Shown here piece after piece: positions 1 through 7,731 of a DNA stretch of 32,124 nucleotides (positions are counted from its first letter, which is position 1; each line of letters begins with the position of its first letter). Origin of the DNA: UMGS1484 sp045661365 (GTDB taxonomy: Bacteria > Bacillota > Clostridia > Oscillospirales > Acutalibacteraceae); assembly GCA_045661365.1 (NCBI GenBank), contig JAZRFL010000072.1, positions 1 to 32,124 on the forward strand, read 5' to 3'. The notes below the pieces were generated by a model. It did no database searches. It had not been told where the DNA came from and saw only the letters and a program-made list of their open reading frames with translations. The translations under genes were made by a program, and so were the position numbers.

Positions 1-2
1 TG

Positions 3-476
3 GCGATTGCCAGGGATTTTGGCGTGCCTGTCGCCGATATTCAATATGCGGTATCGACGCTCAAGCCAACGGAGCATCGGTTAGAGGTCAAGCCCTTTAC
101 CGGTGGTGCCACCATGATCGACGATGCGTACAACGCAAACCCCGAGGGTTGCTTGGAAGCGGTCAACGTGCTGGGGCGATTTGAAAACAAAAAGAAAATT
201 ATTGTTACCCCCGGATTGGTGGAATTGGGTGACAAAGAAGCACAATACAACTTTGATTTGGGTGTGCGAGCGGGTCAAGTGTGCGATCAAATCGTATTGG
301 TTGGCTTAAATCGCAGTAAGCCCATTGCCGACGGCGTTCGTTCTACCGACTTTTGTGAAGAGAATCTGCATGTCGTAGCATCGTTTAAAGATGCCATGGC
401 GTTGTTGACTCCCACGCTGGATCAAAATTGCGTGGTGTTGTTGGAAAACGATTTACCCGATAATTATTTGTACTAA
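3..476 (+). CDS. murF: MurF, C-terminal part (UDP-MurNAc-tripeptide:D-Ala-D-Ala ligase)
   Basis: This is the last ~157 residues of a Mur ligase; the frame is open from base 3, so the gene begins before the window. MurF is the cytoplasmic ATP-dependent ligase that adds the D-Ala-D-Ala dipeptide to UDP-MurNAc-tripeptide. The visible part is the C-terminal Mur ligase domain, with the family signature of a short strand followed by IDDAYNANPEG, as in MurF proteins. The ATP-binding GKT loop and N-terminal domain lie outside the window. An 18-base gap with an AAGGAG site leads into ddl, which makes the dipeptide MurF uses, so the pair is functionally coherent. The internal GTG at 24 is not a real start. 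Confidence 0.93.
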   Translation, partial: AIARDFGVPVADIQYAVSTLKPTEHRLEVKPFTGGATMIDDAYNANPEGCLEAVNVLGRFENKKKIIVTPGLVELGDKEAQYNFDLGVRAGQVCDQIVLVGLNRSKPIADGVRSTDFCEENLHVVASFKDAMALLTPTLDQNCVVLLENDLPDNYLY

Positions 477-494
477 ATAAGGAGTGCTTGTATT

Positions 495-1676
495 ATGAAA
501 TGGAATTTAGGCGTATTTTTCGGTGGTGCCTCGGTAGAACATGAGGTATCGGTCATTTCTGCGTTGCAGGCGATTACCAATATGAAGGGCGATGCCTACG
601 AAATTCACGGCATTTATATTACCAAAGACGGTCGCTTTTTTACCGGTGAGGGAGTAAAGGATATTAAAAATTATAAGGACATTCCTGCTTTGCTTCAAAA
701 CAGCACCCAAGTAACTTTGGTTAAAGACGGCGGTCAGGTCAAATTGGTGGAGCTTCGCCCCAAACGCTTCCGTAAGCCTTTGGAACAAGTGATTGATTTT
801 GCCTTCCCCATTGTGCACGGTACCAACTGTGAAGACGGTTCGTTGCAAGGGTATTTTGAGGTGTTGGGACTACCTTACGCAGGGTGTGACGTGGTGTCCT
901 CTGCCGTAGGGATGGACAAGGTGTTGTTTAAACAGGTTATGCAACAAAACGGGTTGCCCGTGGTGGACGGTGTTGCTTTTTATGCCAGAGAATTTGCCGT
1001 TTCACCCGACACAATCATTGAACAAATCGAAGCCTTGGGTTACCCTGTGATCGTAAAGCCCGCCAATTTAGGCAGCAGCGTGGGGATCGCCAAAGCCGAT
1101 AATCGTACAGCATTGATCGAAAAAATCAATCTTGCCGCATCTTTTGCTCCCAAGTTGTTGGTAGAAAAAGCCGTAACCGAATTGCGTGAGATCAACTGCT
1201 CGGTGGTGGGGGATGCCGCCAACTGCAAAGCGTCGGTGTGTGAAGAACCGGTTATGAGCGACGAGATCCTCTCTTACAGCGACAAATATCAACGGGGTAG
1301 CGGCAAATCCAAAAGCAGCGGTATGGCCAGCTTGGATCGCATGATCCATGCCCCTATCTGCGAGGAAAAACGAGATGAGATCTGTACCCTTTCTTGCAAG
1401 GTTTTCAAAGCCCTTGGTTGCAACGGCGTGGTACGCATCGACTATTTAATGGATACCGACGACAATGACAAAGTATATGTCAATGAAATTAACACCATTC
1501 CCGGTTCGTTGGCGTTTTATTTATGGGAAGCCGCAGGAGTGAAATATCCTGATTTGCTGGAGGAAGTGATTGCTTGCGGTCGTAAACGGCAACGGGAAAA
1601 GGAACAACTTATGTTTACTTATGACACCAATATTTTGGAAGGTGGCTCCTTCGGTGCGAAAGGAAGCAAGAAGTAA
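495..1676 (+). CDS. ddl: D-alanine--D-alanine ligase
   Basis: This 393-residue ATP-grasp ligase joins two D-alanines in the cytoplasm for peptidoglycan precursor synthesis. Visible signatures are the N-terminal GGxSxEHEVS-like motif (residues 10-20, with the Glu15 region that binds the first D-Ala), the VHGTNCEDG segment near 108-115, the ATP-binding KPANLGSSVG stretch near 188-197, and the metal/substrate motif EINTIPGS towards the end. The mobile loop SYSDKY and KSKSSGMAS match Clostridia Ddl rather than VanA-type D-Ala-D-Lac ligases, though the assignment by eye is not decisive. It is slightly longer than most Ddl (350-380 residues), with a Lys-rich tail. The start follows AAGGAG at 479-484. 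The stop overlaps the next start by one base (TAATG). Confidence 0.95.
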   Translation: MKWNLGVFFGGASVEHEVSVISALQAITNMKGDAYEIHGIYITKDGRFFTGEGVKDIKNYKDIPALLQNSTQVTLVKDGGQVKLVELRPKRFRKPLEQVIDFAFPIVHGTNCEDGSLQGYFEVLGLPYAGCDVVSSAVGMDKVLFKQVMQQNGLPVVDGVAFYAREFAVSPDTIIEQIEALGYPVIVKPANLGSSVGIAKADNRTALIEKINLAASFAPKLLVEKAVTELREINCSVVGDAANCKASVCEEPVMSDEILSYSDKYQRGSGKSKSSGMASLDRMIHAPICEEKRDEICTLSCKVFKALGCNGVVRIDYLMDTDDNDKVYVNEINTIPGSLAFYLWEAAGVKYPDLLEEVIACGRKRQREKEQLMFTYDTNILEGGSFGAKGSKK

Positions 1677-2854
1677 TGAATCAGCAAAATCGTAAAGATC
1701 GCTTGCTGGCGGAGTATGAGCGAGCGTTTGGTTTGGCCACCAAGCTTCGTTGGTTTTCTGCTCCCGGACGAGTGGAGCTTTGCGGGAATCATACCGATCA
1801 TCAGGGTGGGCAAGTGGTTGCGCTTGCCATAGATTTAGATATTTTGGGTGTCGCAACACCCCGTACCGATCGTACGGTTCGCTTGTTTTCAATCGGTGCC
1901 ACTCCCTGTACGGTGTGTTTGGACGGCGATTGTCCGCCAAAGGGTACGTCAGATGCTCTTATTTGGGGCGTGGCAAAATGGCTTGATGATAAAGGGTACA
2001 AAACAGGCGGATTTGATTGTGTGACCCATTCCACCATCCCGTTTGGGGCGGGCCTTTCTTCCTCCGCAGCATTTGAAAACTTTGTGGCAACGGTGTTTAG
2101 CGGTTTGTATCATAACAATTCCATTTCACCGGTGGACAAAGCTTTGGCGGGACAATGGGCAGAAAACACCTGCTTTGGTAAGCCTTGCGGATTAATGGAC
2201 CAGTTAGCATCTTGTCTTGGTAACGTGTCATTTATGGATTTTTCCGATTCCAACTGTCCTAAAACCCAAACGGTGTCCATGCCTTTGGACGAGATCAATC
2301 GTGTGCTTTGCGTGGTCAAAACAGGGGGCAGTCATGCTGATCTGACCCATCATTATGCCGCTATTCCGACCGAAATGAAAGCGGTTGCCGCTTATTTCGG
2401 CAAAACGGTATTGTCTCAAATCACCAAGCAAATGATCGTGGACGATCTGCCGCAACTGCGGCAAACGGTGGGCGATCGTGCGGTGTTGCGTTCTCTTAAC
2501 TACTTTGATGAGTGTGAACGTTCCCGTTGTGTGGTGACTGCATTACAAGAGAATCGTGTTTCCGATATTTTACCCTTGTTGACCCGATCGGGTGTGGGTT
2601 CACAGACCTTGTTGCAAAACGTAAGCAATCCGGAAGATACCGCTTTTGACGGTGTCGGCATGGCATTGTATCTCAGTCGACAGATCTGTCCGTCGGGAAC
2701 CTATCGCGTCCATGGTGGCGGCTTTGGAGGAACCATGTTGGGATTTGTTCCCACAGGGGAATTTGAAGGATATAAACAGCGCATGGAAGCGATTTTCGGT
2801 GACGATACCTGCATTGCATTACAGGTTCGTTCCCATGGCGGAATTGAACTGTAA
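1676..2854 (+). CDS. galK: Galactokinase (GHMP kinase family)
   Basis: This 392-residue protein is a full-length galactokinase, which phosphorylates alpha-D-galactose at C1 with ATP in the Leloir pathway. The family signature PGRVELCGNHTDHQ lies at residues 30-43, the GHMP ATP-binding motif PFGAGLSSSAA at about 122-132, the CGLMDQLAS segment near 171, and the third motif GGGFGGT near the C-terminus. A different GHMP sugar 1-kinase cannot be excluded from sequence alone. It is translationally coupled to ddl by a one-base overlap, so it is probably made with the cell-wall enzymes. No other Leloir gene (galT, galE) is in the window. It is followed by a strong terminator. Confidence 0.88.
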   Translation: MNQQNRKDRLLAEYERAFGLATKLRWFSAPGRVELCGNHTDHQGGQVVALAIDLDILGVATPRTDRTVRLFSIGATPCTVCLDGDCPPKGTSDALIWGVAKWLDDKGYKTGGFDCVTHSTIPFGAGLSSSAAFENFVATVFSGLYHNNSISPVDKALAGQWAENTCFGKPCGLMDQLASCLGNVSFMDFSDSNCPKTQTVSMPLDEINRVLCVVKTGGSHADLTHHYAAIPTEMKAVAAYFGKTVLSQITKQMIVDDLPQLRQTVGDRAVLRSLNYFDECERSRCVVTALQENRVSDILPLLTRSGVGSQTLLQNVSNPEDTAFDGVGMALYLSRQICPSGTYRVHGGGFGGTMLGFVPTGEFEGYKQRMEAIFGDDTCIALQVRSHGGIEL

Positions 2855-2862
2855 ATCAAATG

Positions 2863-2897
2863 AAAAGTCTGTAAAACCTTGTGTTTTACAGACTTTT
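2863..2897. terminator. Bidirectional intrinsic terminator between galK and the DUF4363 gene
   Basis: A perfect 15-bp stem (2863-2877 with 2883-2897) and a 5-base loop are followed by a T-run on the plus strand. The A-rich left arm supplies a U-run on the minus strand. It can end both convergent operons. Confidence 0.9.
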
Positions 2898-2901
2898 TTT
2901 G

Positions 2902-3279
2902 TTAGAACCAAGAATCCAGCGAAAGGCTTTCTCTGTGGTGCAGTTCATTGAGTTTGTTCATGCATAAAACAACGCTGGGAATAAACTCATCGGGATGATG
3001 ATCAGCCAAAGCGGTCAAGCAAATAAGATGATCGTCAATTTCGTCCAAAACGTCTTGGTGGGTATACATCATCAAAATCTTGCGTTTTTGCGACCATGTT
3101 TGTTCAACGATCGACAACTGAAGCTTGGCTTGTTGCCAATTCCCGCGTTCCGCTAAAACAATACAGGTCTGCAATTGCTGTTTGACCAAGTGGACTGTAT
3201 GGTCTACGTAAAGAACGCCTGCCAGACAAACACCAGCGATCACCAATACCAAGACAAGAGAAATGATCAAACTTTTCAT
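2902..3279 (-). CDS. DUF4363 family membrane-anchored protein
   Basis: A 125-residue protein with one N-terminal hydrophobic segment (residues ~4-24) and a helical, probably extracytoplasmic remainder with acidic and His-rich stretches. The size, the N-terminal anchor and the position directly after a DUF421 gene match the DUF4363 family of spore formers, whose biochemical role is not established. Its ATG overlaps the stop of the DUF421 gene by four bases (ATGA), so the two are coupled. It shares a terminator with the convergent galK operon. The family assignment comes from memory of the pattern and the context. Confidence 0.7.
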   Translation of the reverse strand: MKSLIISLVLVLVIAGVCLAGVLYVDHTVHLVKQQLQTCIVLAERGNWQQAKLQLSIVEQTWSQKRKILMMYTHQDVLDEIDDHLICLTALADHHPDEFIPSVVLCMNKLNELHHRESLSLDSWF

Positions 3280-3959
3280 GAACGCTCCTTTCGTATAACG
3301 GTATAGTTTCCGCTACGGTCAGCAGTCATAATAAAAACGTCTTCCACAGACGTTTTTTCTTTTTTTAAAATGCGATGCAATTCTCGGTCGCTCATTTCAC
3401 ACAATTCCATGGACATAGGATGCACACGACCGTCACCAATGACCACGCAGGGCAATCCGGTGTCGGGTGTCACTTGATTGACCATTTGTGCGGTGGCAGT
3501 TGTGGCTTTGGCTGTTGGCAAAACGCTCAGCTTTCCGTCGGTCTCTACCAAACAGTAGGAAATATCTTCCAATTTAAAATATCCCTTTTGTCGCAAACTG
3601 TTGGTTAGGTCTTCGACACTCAAACGAAGCTTGGCCATGGTACTTTGTTGCAGTTTTCCGTCTCGAATTACAATGGCAGGAGAGCCGTCAATTGCTTTGC
3701 GTAACGCAGGCCATTTTAGGGTAACGTAGGAAAGCAGAATTTCCAGAATAACCAGGGTAAATATGGCAATAATACCACTGATTGTAGGACGGCTAAGATC
3801 TTGAATGGGTGCGGCGGCGCATTCGGAAATCAAAATGGTTATGACCAATTCTTCCGGTTGCAATTCTCCGATTTGTCGCTTTCCCATGAGCCGTAATGAA
3901 AGTATAACGGTTAAAAATAATATAACGGTACGAATCAATGTAACAACCATGTTTTTCAC
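3276..3959 (-). CDS. DUF421 family membrane protein (YetF-like)
   Basis: This 227-residue protein has about three N-terminal membrane segments, including a conserved LRLMGKRQIGEL motif around residues 21-32 that is diagnostic of the DUF421/YetF family. A soluble domain follows, containing the typical RDGKLQ and LRQKGYF stretches. DUF421 proteins are integral membrane proteins; in Bacillus some relatives (paired with DUF1657) affect spore heat resistance and permeability. The biochemical activity is unknown. A GGAAGG site lies 8 bases before the ATG. The gene is divergent from a spore germinant receptor operon, with about 75 bp between them, which makes a spore-membrane role plausible but unproven. 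Confidence 0.87.
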   Translation of the reverse strand: MKNMVVTLIRTVILFLTVILSLRLMGKRQIGELQPEELVITILISECAAAPIQDLSRPTISGIIAIFTLVILEILLSYVTLKWPALRKAIDGSPAIVIRDGKLQQSTMAKLRLSVEDLTNSLRQKGYFKLEDISYCLVETDGKLSVLPTAKATTATAQMVNQVTPDTGLPCVVIGDGRVHPMSMELCEMSDRELHRILKKEKTSVEDVFIMTADRSGNYTVIRKERS

Positions 3960-4034
3960 CTTCCACCGTTATTTTGTGAGAAAAACGTGTGTTTTTCCAT
4001 GGTGTTTTTTTCCATCGTAAGGAGGTATCATACA

Positions 4035-5492
4035 TTGCAAATGGGGTTGTTTGAATCATTGGAGCAAAACATGGCGGTAATTGGCAGAGATTATCATCAT
4101 AGTAGTGATCTAAATAAACGGGAGCTCAAGCTGTGCGGGCATCGGTTTATTTGTTTGACCCTGGAAAATATGGTGCATAAGCAGATTTTAAACGATATGC
4201 TGTTAAAGCGGCTGGTGAAAGAGGATTTACCCAAAAATAAGGAACGATGCTTTTTGTTGATTCAATACGGCATTAGTACGGCATCGGAGCAAAAAGAGAT
4301 TACAACCTTTGAGGAGGTCTATAGCCTGTTGGCATCGGGATTTGCTGTGTTACTTATGGACGGCATTCCTCGTGCATTGGCATTTGGCTTTCAAGGCTTT
4401 CCTTCCCGTACGGTACAACCGCCTGAAAATGAAGTGATGGAGCGGGCATCGCAAGAGGCCTTTATCGACGTGCTAAAGCTCAACGTTCCCTTGTTACGCC
4501 GTCGGCTGAAAACGCCGAATTTTTCGGTGGACGTGATGGAGGTGGGAAAGCAATCCAAAACCCAGGTGGCGGTTTGCTACTTGCAAGGGGTCGCATCCCC
4601 CAAAATTGTGGGTCAAGTGAAAAAACGCTTAAAAAACGTTTCTATGGACACCGTCTTGGAATCGGGCTTTTTGCAACCTTTTTTAGAAGCAAATTCTCGT
4701 TCACTCTTTCCTTCGGTGGGAGCGACCGAACGCCCCGACACGGTGTGTGCCAAATTGACCGAAGGACGTGTTGCGGTGCTGGTAGACGGTTCTCCCTTTT
4801 GTTTGATTACCCCATTTTTGTTTACCGAACATTTTCAAAGTATGGACGACTATACCATGAACCCGATCTTCGCCTCCTTTATTCGTATATTGAAATACCT
4901 TTCTTTTTTTCTTGCTATGATGTTACCGGGATTTTACGTTGCCATAGGGGAGCATAATCCGGAGGTATTTCCCTCGGCTATCTTTTTTAAGGTGGTAGAC
5001 GCTGAGGTGACCACACCTTTTTCCTTATTGTGGGAGGCTTTGATCATTCATACCATTTACGAAATTATGCGCGAAGCGGGTCTGCGGTTGCCAAAATCCA
5101 TTGGTCATGCGGTGAGTATTGTGGGGGCATTGGTCATTGGCGAAGCAGCTGTGACGGCAGGGCTGATCGGCGCCCCCATGATCATTGTGGTGGCAGTAAC
5201 GGCATTGGCTTCTTATGTGATTCCTTCGCTGTATTATCCTACTGCTATTTTGCGATTTGCGTTTATCATTGTGGGGGGATTGTCCGGCTTGTTTGGCGTG
5301 GTGTTGTTGTTTGCGGCGGTTTTGACTGAAATTGCCTCTCTGAATGCTATGGGGGTACCGATTTTGGCGCCCATTTCCCCCTTTGATCCGTCCGCCATGC
5401 GCGATACGGTGGTACGGGTCGGGTGGAAAACCTTGGCGAAACGTACCGCCAAAATACAAAACCTGCACGGTGCCGAGGAGGAAAAGCAATGA
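4035..5492 (+). CDS. Spore germinant receptor subunit A (GerA/GerKA family)
   Basis: This is the A subunit of a Ger-type nutrient receptor in the spore inner membrane. It has about 485 residues, typical for the family. The N-terminal soluble half carries the conserved segment around ERASQEAFIDVLKLNVPLLRRRLKTP, which precedes the membrane domain. The C-terminal half has several membrane helices, including the MLPGFYVAI segment and the glycine/alanine-rich helices near SIVGALVIGEAAV. I chose the TTG at 4035 because AAGGAGG (4019-4025) lies 9 bases upstream. The in-frame ATG at 4041 would be 15 bases away, and the ATG at 3987 precedes the ribosome site. The stop overlaps the next gene by four bases, starting the usual A-B-C order. 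Confidence 0.92.
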   Translation: MQMGLFESLEQNMAVIGRDYHHSSDLNKRELKLCGHRFICLTLENMVHKQILNDMLLKRLVKEDLPKNKERCFLLIQYGISTASEQKEITTFEEVYSLLASGFAVLLMDGIPRALAFGFQGFPSRTVQPPENEVMERASQEAFIDVLKLNVPLLRRRLKTPNFSVDVMEVGKQSKTQVAVCYLQGVASPKIVGQVKKRLKNVSMDTVLESGFLQPFLEANSRSLFPSVGATERPDTVCAKLTEGRVAVLVDGSPFCLITPFLFTEHFQSMDDYTMNPIFASFIRILKYLSFFLAMMLPGFYVAIGEHNPEVFPSAIFFKVVDAEVTTPFSLLWEALIIHTIYEIMREAGLRLPKSIGHAVSIVGALVIGEAAVTAGLIGAPMIIVVAVTALASYVIPSLYYPTAILRFAFIIVGGLSGLFGVVLLFAAVLTEIASLNAMGVPILAPISPFDPSAMRDTVVRVGWKTLAKRTAKIQNLHGAEEEKQ

Positions 5493-6562
5493 CCAAAATC
5501 CCCAAAATCGGTGCATGGCAACTGTTTTTTCTTATTTTGTTGTCTCGTATTGTCTTGACCTTGACTTATAGTATCAGTTCCGGCGGACATACGGTCACAA
5601 ATGCCGATTGGTTGGCCGCATTGTTTATGCCTGTGGTGCTATTGCTTATTGCGATCCCGACAGGGGCGTTTTTAAAGGTTTCCAAAAGACAAGATATTTG
5701 TGGGTTTGCCCATATGATCCACCCTGCTGTTGGGTATACCGTTTCGGTGCTGTATGGTGCTTTGTTTTTGGTTTTGGCATATACCCCGATTGCACGATTT
5801 TCTTTTTTTGTTCTGTCGGCTATGCAACCCGAACAAGGAAACTGGTTTTTCCCCGTTTTGATTTTTCTTCCCGTGTGCTTTGCGGCGGTCAAAGGCGTGC
5901 AGGCGATCGTGCGAACCGGCGCTGTGTTTGCGGTAGTCAGTATCGTTGCTGTGGGATTTATTATTGTTGCGTTGGTTCCTCGTTTTGATTCACTAAATAT
6001 CTATTCGCCGTTGTACGACGGTTGGCATGAAGTCGGGCGGTCACTTATGCTTATGTTGTCAAATTCATTGGAGCTTAGCATGATTTTGATGTTGGCACCT
6101 ATGGTAAAGGGAAATATAAAACGAACCTATTTGTTCTATGCGTTTTTGGCTCCTGTTGTTTTGTTTGGGGTTCTGTTTACAGTGGTAGCGGTGTTGGGAG
6201 AATATGCCAATTTGCAGTTGTTTCCGTTTTATTCGGTGGCAGGGATCGCTCGGGTAGGGGAATTGACCAACTTGTCAGCGTTGGAAGCGTCGGTTTGGAT
6301 CGTTGGTGTATATGTAAAATCGGCAATGTATCTTTATTTGTGTGGTCAGTGCTTCAGTTGTCTGATTCCCGCAAGGTACCGTACGCTTTCTCTTTGCGGG
6401 TTTACGGTAATCGGGATTGTAGCCGCCGCTTTGAGTTCCGAAACCGTAAAAAAGGCGCAACTGAATTTTTCCGTTTCGGGCACCTTGGTGATAATTGGCG
6501 TATTTTTGTTGGCGATCCCGTTATTGCTGGTATTGATCGGAAAGGTAAAAAAGAAGGTGTAG
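5489..6562 (+). CDS. Spore germinant receptor subunit B (GerB/GerKB family permease)
   Basis: A 357-residue integral membrane protein with about ten hydrophobic helices, matching the B subunit of Ger receptors (amino acid/polyamine/organocation transporter superfamily). This subunit is thought to form the germinant-binding part. The start at 5489 is set by GAGGAGG at 5475-5481 and by the ATGA overlap with the A subunit. An open frame extends upstream to 5423, but that part lies inside the A gene and would prefix a hydrophilic stretch not seen in the family. The N-terminal IGAWQLFFLILLSRIVL helix fits the family's usual beginning. It ends one base before the C-subunit start. Confidence 0.92.
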   Translation: MTKIPKIGAWQLFFLILLSRIVLTLTYSISSGGHTVTNADWLAALFMPVVLLLIAIPTGAFLKVSKRQDICGFAHMIHPAVGYTVSVLYGALFLVLAYTPIARFSFFVLSAMQPEQGNWFFPVLIFLPVCFAAVKGVQAIVRTGAVFAVVSIVAVGFIIVALVPRFDSLNIYSPLYDGWHEVGRSLMLMLSNSLELSMILMLAPMVKGNIKRTYLFYAFLAPVVLFGVLFTVVAVLGEYANLQLFPFYSVAGIARVGELTNLSALEASVWIVGVYVKSAMYLYLCGQCFSCLIPARYRTLSLCGFTVIGIVAAALSSETVKKAQLNFSVSGTLVIIGVFLLAIPLLLVLIGKVKKKV

Positions 6563-6563
6563 C

Positions 6564-7667
6564 ATGAAAAGGGTATGGTGTATTGTTCTTTGTTTGGGAT
6601 TAACGCTGTCGTTGTGCGGGTGTGATACCGAACCACTCAAAGAAAAACTCATCGTAGAAGGGGTGGCAGTGGATTTTTCCGACCAACGGTATCGTGTGAC
6701 CTTGCAGGTGTATTCCCCTTTGGCAGGCAGTTCAGGAAAAAGCGAATACCAATTGTTTTCCGCAAGTGGAGATACGGTGTATGAAGCGTTACGATTGATT
6801 GATGAAAATACAGGCAAACGCTCCTACTATTCTGACACCAAAGTGGTCGTGTTTTCATACGAAAGCTTAAAAAACGGTGCGTGGAACGGATTGGAATATT
6901 TCATTCGAAGCAGCGAAATGAGTACCAACGTTTGCATGGCTGTTTCCATGGGAAAAGCGGACGAGATGTTTTATATAGAAAAAGAAGGGGTCAATATGCC
7001 GGCGCAAGTGCTGTCCAATTTGTTGCATTACGGCAAGTCGGATGCAACACCCTTCAGCGGAGAGCTAATGACCGTGGGAGCTCGTTTGCTGGGGCAAGAC
7101 GGTGACGTGTCGTTGCCTATTTTGCAAACCGTTGAATCCAACCAAAAACAATATCCCAAATTAAACGGGGTACTGTGTTTTCGCGAGCAGAAGCCACACT
7201 ATGCCATGAGTGAACGGCACAAGTGGGTCTACAATTGGTTGCAAGAGTATTACGATGATCGCGCGTTTGTTTTTACATTTATGGAAACGCCCCATACGTT
7301 AAATATGAAAAATGCGAAGGCGACGATTCGTGCGACCATTGAACAGGGAAATCCGGTTTTTCACGTTTTTTTGTCGTTGGAATGCGACGTTATGGAGACC
7401 GGCACCCCAAAAGGAATTGTTTTGGAGCAAGTGGATCGGTTTGAACAGACATTGGAGCAAGAAATTGAGCAGTTGGTGACCGAAACGGTAGAGCGGGTGT
7501 TTTTAACAGAAAAATGTGACGTATTTAACTTTGCCAGAACCTTGCGTAAACAACAACCAACCTATTATAAAAAACTAAATCATTGGCGAAACATTATAGA
7601 CTCTTGCCGTGTTACCTGCGACGTGCAGGCAATCGTTACCCGTGCGGGACAGGGAACGGTAGAATAA
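6564..7667 (+). CDS. Spore germinant receptor subunit C (GerC/GerKC family lipoprotein)
   Basis: A 367-residue lipoprotein. Residues 1-19 form a signal peptide ending in the lipobox LCGC, with Cys20 as the lipid attachment site. The mature part matches GerAC: an early VEGVAVDF segment, a central ARLLGQDG region and a late Glu-rich helix before the segment with KKLNHW. The C subunit sits on the outer face of the spore inner membrane and completes the A-B-C receptor. The ATG is 1 base after the B-subunit stop, with AAGAAGG upstream. All three subunits appear intact, so the receptor is probably functional. The germinant cannot be predicted from sequence. Confidence 0.92.
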   Translation: MKRVWCIVLCLGLTLSLCGCDTEPLKEKLIVEGVAVDFSDQRYRVTLQVYSPLAGSSGKSEYQLFSASGDTVYEALRLIDENTGKRSYYSDTKVVVFSYESLKNGAWNGLEYFIRSSEMSTNVCMAVSMGKADEMFYIEKEGVNMPAQVLSNLLHYGKSDATPFSGELMTVGARLLGQDGDVSLPILQTVESNQKQYPKLNGVLCFREQKPHYAMSERHKWVYNWLQEYYDDRAFVFTFMETPHTLNMKNAKATIRATIEQGNPVFHVFLSLECDVMETGTPKGIVLEQVDRFEQTLEQEIEQLVTETVERVFLTEKCDVFNFARTLRKQQPTYYKKLNHWRNIIDSCRVTCDVQAIVTRAGQGTVE

Positions 7668-7669
7668 AA

Positions 7670-7722
7670 AAAGCCTTAGTTGGGCGGGGATTCCTTACGG
7701 AATACGGCTCAACTAAGGCTTT
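7670..7722. terminator. Terminator between gerC and tmcAL, strongest on the minus strand
   Basis: A 13-bp perfect stem (7670-7682 with 7710-7722) encloses a second small hairpin (7689-7704). The minus strand has a seven-base U-run after the stem, so it is the tmcAL terminator. The plus side has only a short interrupted U-run but may also serve the ger operon. Confidence 0.85.
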
Positions 7723-7731
7723 AATAAATGA

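Noticed and set aside
495..1676. VanA-type D-Ala-D-Lac ligase
   Set aside because: The mobile-loop and surrounding motifs look like ordinary Ddl, and no vanH or vanX homologue is nearby.
4013..4019. CATCGTA as a possible sigma-G -10 box before the ger operon
   Set aside because: No matching -35 box at the right distance, and it touches the ribosome site, leaving no room for a transcript start.
3987..4034. Upstream ATG for the GerA subunit
   Set aside because: It lies before the AAGGAGG site; the TTG at 4035 has correct spacing.
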